From 2011-GWA2-47-8b sp964361325 (GTDB taxonomy: Bacteria; Patescibacteriota; Minisyncoccia; UBA6257; WO2-44-18): 26,525 nt of DNA. Made by a program: the position numbers and the translations under genes. This document shows, piece after piece, positions 22,096-26,525 of the stretch. The stretch lies in the NCBI GenBank assembly GCA_964361325.1, contig CAYHZT010000006.1, positions 1 through 26,525 on the forward strand, given 5' to 3'. Each line of letters opens with the position of its first letter. Within the stretch, counting starts at the first letter, position 1. A model generated the notes under the pieces. It worked only from the letters and a program-made list of their open reading frames with translations, had not been told where the DNA came from and did no database searches.

Positions 22096-23058
22096 ATGTT
22101 CAAATCCGACGTTGAATTAAAGCAATATAGCAATTACAAAATAGGTGGGGCGGCCCGCCATTTTTACGTTGCCAAAAACGCCGAAGACGTGGCGCGAGCG
22201 GCTGTTCAAGCGGTAAGCGATAAACTGCCAGTGTTTATTTTAGGCGGCGGCACCAACCTTTTAATTAACGACAATGGCTTTAACGGTTTGGTTTTAAAGC
22301 CGGAAATCACTTTATTGAAATCCGAAGGCGAAATGATACGGGTCGGCGCGGGCGTGTTGGTGGAGGATTTATTAAACTTCTCGGCTTCCAAAGGCCTGTC
22401 CGGTTTTGAGTGGGCCGGAGGTTTGCCGGGTACGGTTGGCGGAGCGATTCGCGGCAATGCCGGCGCTTTTCGCGGCGAGACGAAAGATAACCTCTATGAA
22501 GTCACGAGTCTGGATATTTCCGGAAAAACGCCAAAGATTTTGAAACGAAATAATATTCAGTGCAAGTTTGGTTACAGAAACAGTATTTTTAAAATCAACG
22601 ACCCTTCAACAAGCTCAGGGCAAGCTGGCTCGGGCCCAAAAGAGGTCATTATTGAAGCGGTTTTTAAAATGAAAAAAGGCGATAAAAAAGCCATTCGCGC
22701 GGCGATTGAGGAAAAGAGAGAATACCGTAAAGCGCGCCAACCGTTGGAATATCCCAATATCGGCAGTATTTTTAAAAACGTGGATTTAAAGCGTGTTCCG
22801 AAAAAGTATAAAACGGCATTCGCCCACGTTATCAAAACCGATCCATTTCCGGTTGTTCCTACCGGCTATCTAATTTCGGAAGCAGGCCTGAAAGGCGTCA
22901 GTTTCGGCGGCGCGATGATTTCTCCAAAACATCCGAATTTCATCGTCAATGTTTTAAATGCCAAATCAGACAATGTAAAACAGCTGATTAATTTGGTAAA
23001 ATTAACAATAAAGACCAAGTTCAATATCGATTTAGAAGAAGAAGTTATCTATGTTTAA
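22096..23058 (+). CDS. murB: UDP-N-acetylmuramate dehydrogenase with micro-repeat insertion
   Basis: A 320-residue FAD enzyme that reduces UDP-GlcNAc-enolpyruvate to UDP-MurNAc for peptidoglycan. FAD-binding motifs are ILGGGTNLLI (48-57) and GLPGTVGGAIRGNAGAF (109-125). YRNSIF (160-165), QPLEYPNIGSIFKN with the likely proton donor Ser224, and the C-terminal HPNFIVN are present. Residues 169-181 (DPSTSSGQAGSGP) are an in-frame insertion from a micro-repeat. I chose ATG 22096 over an in-frame TTG at 22084; TATAGT at 22073-22078 predicts a start near 22085, giving a leader of about 11 nt. Confidence 0.94.
   Translation: MFKSDVELKQYSNYKIGGAARHFYVAKNAEDVARAAVQAVSDKLPVFILGGGTNLLINDNGFNGLVLKPEITLLKSEGEMIRVGAGVLVEDLLNFSASKGLSGFEWAGGLPGTVGGAIRGNAGAFRGETKDNLYEVTSLDISGKTPKILKRNNIQCKFGYRNSIFKINDPSTSSGQAGSGPKEVIIEAVFKMKKGDKKAIRAAIEEKREYRKARQPLEYPNIGSIFKNVDLKRVPKKYKTAFAHVIKTDPFPVVPTGYLISEAGLKGVSFGGAMISPKHPNFIVNVLNAKSDNVKQLINLVKLTIKTKFNIDLEEEVIYV
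22602..22625. repeat. CCTTCAACAAGCTCAGG-type micro-repeat inside murB
   Basis: This in-frame GC-rich segment encodes STSSGQA on plus and PELVEG on minus, both strings I recall as recurrent in Patescibacteria and other metagenome proteins. The adjacent bases partly repeat it (AAGCTCAGGGC, then AAGCTGGCTCGGGC). Confidence 0.75.
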
Positions 23059-23064
23059 TTTCTA

Positions 23065-23418
23065 ATGACTATAAATATCAAGTACACAAATTTGGATTCT
23101 ACGCCGGCGATACGCCAATTTGTAGAAGAGAAAGTCAATTCGCTTGCTAAGCCTTTGAAAAATAAGGGCGTTGCGAAAGCGACCGTGGAAATTGCCCGTT
23201 CAACAAAACATCATCAAAAAGGGGATATTTACCACGCTGAATGCAATTTGGAATTGCCGGGAAAACTTTTGCGCGCGGAAAGCGAAAATTGGGACGTGCG
23301 TCTTGCCGTCAACGAAGTCTGCGAGCGGCTTAGTCAAGAGATTACAAAATACCTGGCAAAAGTTCGGCCGCAAGATTCTCGCGGTCAAAAAGAATTGAGA
23401 AAGTTAAGAGGAAAATAA
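23065..23418 (+). CDS. hpf: Ribosome hibernation-promoting factor (HPF/RaiA family, short form)
   Basis: A 117-residue protein beginning MTINIKYTNLDSTPAIRQFVEEKV and continuing through a beta-alpha-beta-beta-beta-alpha pattern (KATVEIARSTKHHQKGDIYHAECNLELPG, then NWDVRLAVNEVCERLSQEI), as in HPF/YfiA. It binds the small subunit in the mRNA channel and stops translation in stationary phase. The C-terminal dimerisation domain of long HPF is missing. It follows murB by 6 nt with no SD and ends at a small GC hairpin. Confidence 0.93.
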   Translation: MTINIKYTNLDSTPAIRQFVEEKVNSLAKPLKNKGVAKATVEIARSTKHHQKGDIYHAECNLELPGKLLRAESENWDVRLAVNEVCERLSQEITKYLAKVRPQDSRGQKELRKLRGK

Positions 23419-23479
23419 GGGGTATAAAACCCCTTGTTCCGCCATCGCTCGGACAAAATGAGAGTAAACTCTCATTTTG
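23417..23479. repeat. Two hairpins after hpf
   Basis: AAGGGGT (23417-23423) pairs with ACCCCTT (23429-23435) directly on the hpf stop codon; with no T-run it is at best a weak terminator. A second, perfect 11-bp hairpin (23454-23464 with 23469-23479, loop TAAA) is flanked by direct TCGCTCGG repeats, so it may be another small mobile-like palindrome. Confidence 0.6.
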
Positions 23480-23496
23480 CTCCTCGCTCGGCGTAA

Positions 23497-23526
23497 TAAA
23501 AAGCCCCCCGATATTATCGGAGGGCT
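23497..23526 (-). terminator. Terminator of the first island gene
   Basis: On the minus strand AGCCCTCCGATA (23515-23526) pairs with TATCGGGGGGCT (23502-23513) with one mismatch, followed by TTTTTATT. It ends the gene at 23533 and closely resembles the terminator at 23983-24009. Confidence 0.85.
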
Positions 23527-23532
23527 GTGCGA

Positions 23533-23832
23533 CTACTGCCCCGAAGCGTTGCGTGTCGGAAAGGTGAAGATCTGAGCCTTGACTGCCGCGATCGCCTTCC
23601 AGTAATCGAGCTCGTCACACAGGAGATCGCGGAAGAAGTCCTGACAAACCAGAGCGAGCCGATCCTCGATGATGCGGATGCTCGCGCTATCCGGTATACT
23701 TTGGCCGTTGCGAAGCATCTTGGGCCACTTGAGTTCCTCGGGCGACCAGATTCCATTCGTCTCGATTTGCAGAGCTTCCAGCGCCCAGGAAAACGTCACA
23801 ATGAATCGCCAGAGCGTTACCTTGTCCAACAT
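23533..23832 (-). CDS. Unknown small protein of the SD-bearing island (99 residues)
   Basis: I do not recognise this protein. It is rich in Trp, Ile, Leu and charged residues, with a likely helical C-terminal half and no signal peptide. The gene stands alone as a cassette with its own promoter (TTGACA/TATAGT), a leader of about 41 nt, a textbook AAAAGGAG Shine-Dalgarno 6 nt before the ATG, and a GC-rich terminator 7 nt after the stop. Those signals contrast with every host gene in the window. The overlapping plus-strand frame 23527-23880 is open too, but it has no such signals. Confidence 0.7.
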   Translation of the reverse strand: MLDKVTLWRFIVTFSWALEALQIETNGIWSPEELKWPKMLRNGQSIPDSASIRIIEDRLALVCQDFFRDLLCDELDYWKAIAAVKAQIFTFPTRNASGQ

Positions 23833-23879
23833 AGTCGACTCCTTTTAAGGGTTATTATTCGGTCAAACGAACTGTTCTA

Positions 23880-23907
23880 ACTATAACATATACAATAGAT
23901 TTGTCAA
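23880..23907 (-). promoter_or_regulatory. Promoter of the first island gene
   Basis: On the minus strand TTGACA (23902-23907), a 16-bp spacer and TATAGT (23880-23885). The -35 box directly abuts the CCCCCACACC palindromic element at 23908. Confidence 0.75.
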
Positions 23908-23969
23908 CCCCCACACCAAACGCGAATTGTGCAAAGTACGAAGTGATTCGCGTTGTGGTGTGTGGGGGG
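23908..23969. repeat. CCCCCACACC palindromic element, copy 2
   Basis: Arms 23908-23927 and 23946-23969 pair with small bulges. The left arm matches that of copy 1 (11191-11210) at 19 of 20 bases. It lies between the two island cassettes. Confidence 0.88.
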
Positions 23970-23982
23970 TCAATAGGCAAAT

Positions 23983-24009
23983 AAAAACCCCCCGATGACC
24001 ATCGGGGGG
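23983..24009 (-). terminator. Terminator of the second island gene
   Basis: CCCCCCGAT pairs with ATCGGGGGG (23988-23996 and 24001-24009, 4-nt loop), followed on the minus strand by TTTTTATT. Confidence 0.92.
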
Positions 24010-24019
24010 CGATGTTGGA

Positions 24020-24364
24020 CTACGAGAGGCGGGGCGAGGGCATCGCGGCGACGAAGGCGACGACCTGGTCGAGCTCCGCGCCGATCTTCTCGGCGAACCG
24101 CTTCGCTTCCGTGCTCGGCCGGTGCGCGCCGACGACCACTGTCTTCATGCCATAGACCTCGGGATGGTCCTCTGTCCGGATGTCGAAGTCCCAGTGCTCG
24201 GGGTGCGAGCACATCTTGGTCGCCGCCTTCTTCCGCGAGATGCCCAAGTGCCACCAGCCGCTGGCGCTCCGACGCACCAGAACGCACTTGCCCACTATCA
24301 CCATCGGCGGTTTGGGGCGCCCGGTGTGCGCCTTCGCGCTCCGCAGGATTTGGACATTCAGCAT
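24020..24364 (-). CDS. Unknown small protein of the SD-bearing island (114 residues, GC-rich)
   Basis: I do not recognise this protein. It begins MLNVQILRSAKAHTGRPKPP and has a predicted beta-rich middle (VIVGKCVLVRRSASGWWHLG) and the segment GMKTVVVGAHRPSTEAKRFA. It has no signal peptide. By eye roughly two thirds of its bases are G or C, well above neighbouring genes, so antisense frames are open as artefacts. An AGGAG Shine-Dalgarno lies 8 nt before ATG 24364 and decides the start; an upstream in-frame ATG (24412) has none. Its promoter and terminator make it a self-contained cassette. Confidence 0.65.
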   Translation of the reverse strand: MLNVQILRSAKAHTGRPKPPMVIVGKCVLVRRSASGWWHLGISRKKAATKMCSHPEHWDFDIRTEDHPEVYGMKTVVVGAHRPSTEAKRFAEKIGAELDQVVAFVAAMPSPRLS

Positions 24365-24427
24365 AGTCTCATCTCCTAAAAGTAAATGTGCCGCTTCTTC
24401 TACCAGAACCATTCTGGCAACGTTGTG

Positions 24428-24456
24428 AATATAGCATATATTGAAACATTTGTCAA
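24428..24456 (-). promoter_or_regulatory. Promoter of the second island gene
   Basis: On the minus strand TTGACA (24451-24456), an ideal 17-bp spacer and TATATT (24428-24433) predict a start near 24421 and a leader of about 57 nt. It is back to back with the secA promoter. Confidence 0.8.
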
Positions 24457-24480
24457 ATAGCGGGATAAGCTCGTTTCCGT

Positions 24481-24486
24481 TATACT
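24481..24486 (+). promoter_or_regulatory. -10 element of secA giving a leaderless start
   Basis: TATACT ends 6 bp before the secA ATG, so the start of transcription at +7 coincides with the A of the ATG (24493). No strong -35 is visible. Confidence 0.55.
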
Positions 24487-24492
24487 CTAGCT

Positions 24493-26490
24493 ATGTTTAA
24501 GTGGCTTAGTAAGTTATTTAAGTCCGACAGTGAGCTGAGAAAAATAGTGGATCAGATTAACGCGCTTGAGCCGGAAATCAAGGATTATTCCAATGAGCGA
24601 TTATTGGAAGACAGTAATACTTTAAAGCGGCTGATTCAGGAATTAAAATTGTCGCTTGATGAGGCGCTTCCGCGCGCCTTTGCTTTGGTTCGCGAGGCGG
24701 CAAAACGCACGCTTGGCCAAAGACATTTTGACGTTCAGTTAATGGGCGGTATGGTTTTGCATCAAGGAAAAATCGCCGAAATGCGAACCGGCGAAGGAAA
24801 AACTTTAGTGGCAACCCTACCGACTTATCTTAATGCCTTGGCCGGGAAGGGCGTTCATGTCGTTACTGTCAACGAATATCTCGCGAAACGCGATACTGTT
24901 TGGATGGGGCAAGTTTACAACGCTCTCGGTTTGAAGGTTGCCTGCTTAGTGCACGAAAAAGCTCTTTTATACGATCCAACATTCAAAATTCCGGAAGGAA
25001 AAGAAAAAATGATTGATAAAGAAAGGGATACAACCGGCGCTTTTTTGGTGCAAGAAGATTATTTGCGCCCCGTCAGCAGAAAAGAGGCTTATGCCGCCGA
25101 CATAACTTATGGCACCAACCATGAATTTGGTTTTGATTATTTGAGGGATAATCTGGTTTACGCTCCGGGCGATCAGGTACAAGCCGTTTCGGGCATGGCC
25201 AGACGCGCCTACGCCATTATTGATGAAGTGGACAGTATTTTAATTGATGAAGCGCGCACTCCGCTGATTATTGCCTCGCCCGATGCCGCTTCCAGCGATT
25301 ATTATAAAACTTTTGCCAGAGTAGTTGCCGGTTTGAAAGATGGCGAAGATTATACCAAAGACGAAAAGCTGCGCGCGGTGGAAATGACTCAAGACGGCAT
25401 CGTTAAAGTGGAAAAGACCATCAACATTAAAGATATTTATTCCGCCGAAAACCTGCGTCTTGTTCATTACCTAAACGAGAGTCTGAAGGCGCATGCCCTA
25501 CACAAGAAAGACCGCGATTATGTCGTCAAAAACGGAGAAATTATTTTAGTGGATCAGTTTACGGGGCGGCTTCTGCCCGGCCGGCGATTTTCCGGCGGAC
25601 TGCACCAGGCGATTGAGGCCAAAGAAGGCGTGGCCGTGCAGAACGAGTCGCGTACTTACGCCTCCATTTCTATTCAGAATTATTTCCGGCTTTACGGCAA
25701 ACTGGCCGGCATGACCGGCACCGCTCAAACTTCGGCGGAAGAGTTTGATAAGGTTTATAAATTAGAAACAGTAACGATTCCCACGCATCGCCAAATGATT
25801 CGCACGGATCAGTCGGATTTTATATACAAGACTTTGGATAATAAATACGCGGCTATTGTTGCCGACGTTAAAGAGCGTAATAAGAAAGGCCAGCCGGTTT
25901 TAATCGGCACGGTTTCAATTGAAAAAAACGAAAGACTATCGCGGCTTTTAAACGACGCCGGTGTTCGCCACGAAATTTTGAATGCCAAAAATAACGAGCG
26001 TGAAGGCGCGATTATCGCCCAGGCCGGCCGGTATGGCGCGGTGACTGTCGCCACTAATCTTGCTGGCCGCGGCGTGGATATTATTTTGGGCGGAAACCCG
26101 CCGGAGGTTTTAGAAGCGCAGAAAGTGAAAGACTGCGGCGGTTTGCACGTCATCGGCACTGAGCGGCACGAATCGCGGCGTATAGACAATCAGCTTCGCG
26201 GCCGCGCTGGACGCCAGGGAGATTCGGGATCTTCGCGGTTTTTCCTTTCCCTGGAAGACGACTTGATGCGGATTTTTGGCGGCGAACGCGTAAAAAAAAT
26301 GATGGACTGGCTAAAAGTTCCGGAAGATATGCCGATAAGTTCGGGAGTTGTTTCGCGGGCGGTTTCCCAGGCGCAAGGAAGGGTTGAGGGTGCGAACTTT
26401 GACGCGCGCAAACATTTACTTGATTACGACGACGTTTTAAACAAACAGCGTCTGGCAATCTATTCCAAACGCCGGAAGATATTGGAAGAC
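24493..26490 (+). CDS. secA: Protein translocase ATPase SecA (3' truncated by contig end)
   Basis: The first 666 residues of the preprotein translocase motor. Walker A is MRTGEGKT (97-104) and Walker B DEVD is at 244-247; ADITYGTNHEFGFDYLRDN, GMTGTAQT and RQLRGRAGRQGD-type motifs are present. The stretch between GLKVAC and RKEAYAADITYGTN is about 30 residues longer than in E. coli SecA. The C-terminal scaffold and wing are missing because the contig ends; after 26490 the frame continues only into adapter. The ATG sits at the predicted transcript start. Confidence 0.97.
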
Positions 26491-26525
26491 AGATCGGAAG
26501 AGCGTCGTGTAGGGAAAGAGTGTAG
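26491..26525. other. Illumina TruSeq adapter sequence at contig end (artefact)
   Basis: The last 35 bases begin AGATCGGAAGAGCGTCGTGT and match the known adapter read-through sequence. In the secA frame they translate as RSEERRVGKEC, a known contaminant peptide in protein databases. Confidence 0.98.

Noticed and set aside
23995..24366. Plus-strand coding frames across the GC-rich island gene
   Set aside because: High GC makes several frames open; only the minus-strand frame has a promoter, SD and terminator in the right places.
24482..24510. Longer secA leader with an upstream SD
   Set aside because: No purine-rich SD lies before the ATG, and the -10 box ends only 6 bp upstream.
1..26525. 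CRISPR array, transposase, integrase or phage structural genes
   Set aside because: I looked for regularly spaced direct repeats and for such proteins and saw none; the repeats are palindromic elements or micro-repeats.

Overview
The window looks like the end of a metagenome-assembled contig from a candidate-phyla-radiation bacterium (Patescibacteria, most likely Parcubacteria-like). The evidence is a set of short housekeeping genes in tight head-to-tail operons, a compact type IV pilus operon, and Trp-rich and peptidoglycan-binding surface proteins. In-frame micro-repeats of types I recall from such genomes (LPVGRQV, STSSGQA/PELVEG, QISNFK) also occur. Lineage is inferred; no placement search was possible. 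The last 35 bases are Illumina adapter, so genuine sequence ends near 26490.

Layout. 1-147: 3' end of 16S rRNA, with helix 45 intact but no CCUCC anti-Shine-Dalgarno (GGATCATTTAAAC instead of GGATCACCTCCTT). 148-368: hairpin-rich spacer with no tRNA or 23S. 369-8573: type IV pilus/pseudopilus operon (pilin, membrane protein, PilB, a 269-bp palindromic element, PilC, pseudopilins, a Trp-repeat surface protein, a PilX-like protein and a PilM-PilN fusion). 8554-11216: pth (minus), lepB, hisS, HIT protein. 11308-14828: rpsU-yqeY-ybeY-ftsA-ftsZ. 14936-18010 (minus): MscS-like protein, pectate-lyase-fold surface protein, peptidoglycan-binding-domain protein, tRNA-Ala(CGC). 18205-19855: ECF sigma factor, putative membrane anti-sigma factor, exported helical protein. 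19892-21727 (minus): HU and RNase Y. 21799-22024: promoter, candidate ncRNA and inverted repeat. 22096-23418: murB and hpf. 23497-24456: small island of two minus-strand single-gene cassettes. 24493-26490: secA, truncated by the contig end.

The main signal is translational. The 16S tail lacks the anti-SD. The host genes lack convincing SD sites, and recognisable -10 boxes sit so close to start codons that mRNAs would be leaderless or nearly so (pilin, secA, the pectate-lyase-fold gene, rpsU). One mRNA probably gets a 3-nt leader from 3' processing of tRNA-Ala. By contrast, the two unrecognised genes in 23.5-24.4 kb have textbook SD sites, 40-57 nt leaders, individual consensus promoters and terminators, and (at least the second) much higher GC, so they look imported.

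The window also holds several palindromic repeat elements: a 269-bp double-hairpin palindrome, two copies of a CCCCCACACC hairpin (one supplies the C-terminus of the HIT protein), and micro-repeats within the reading frames of pth, ybeY and murB.
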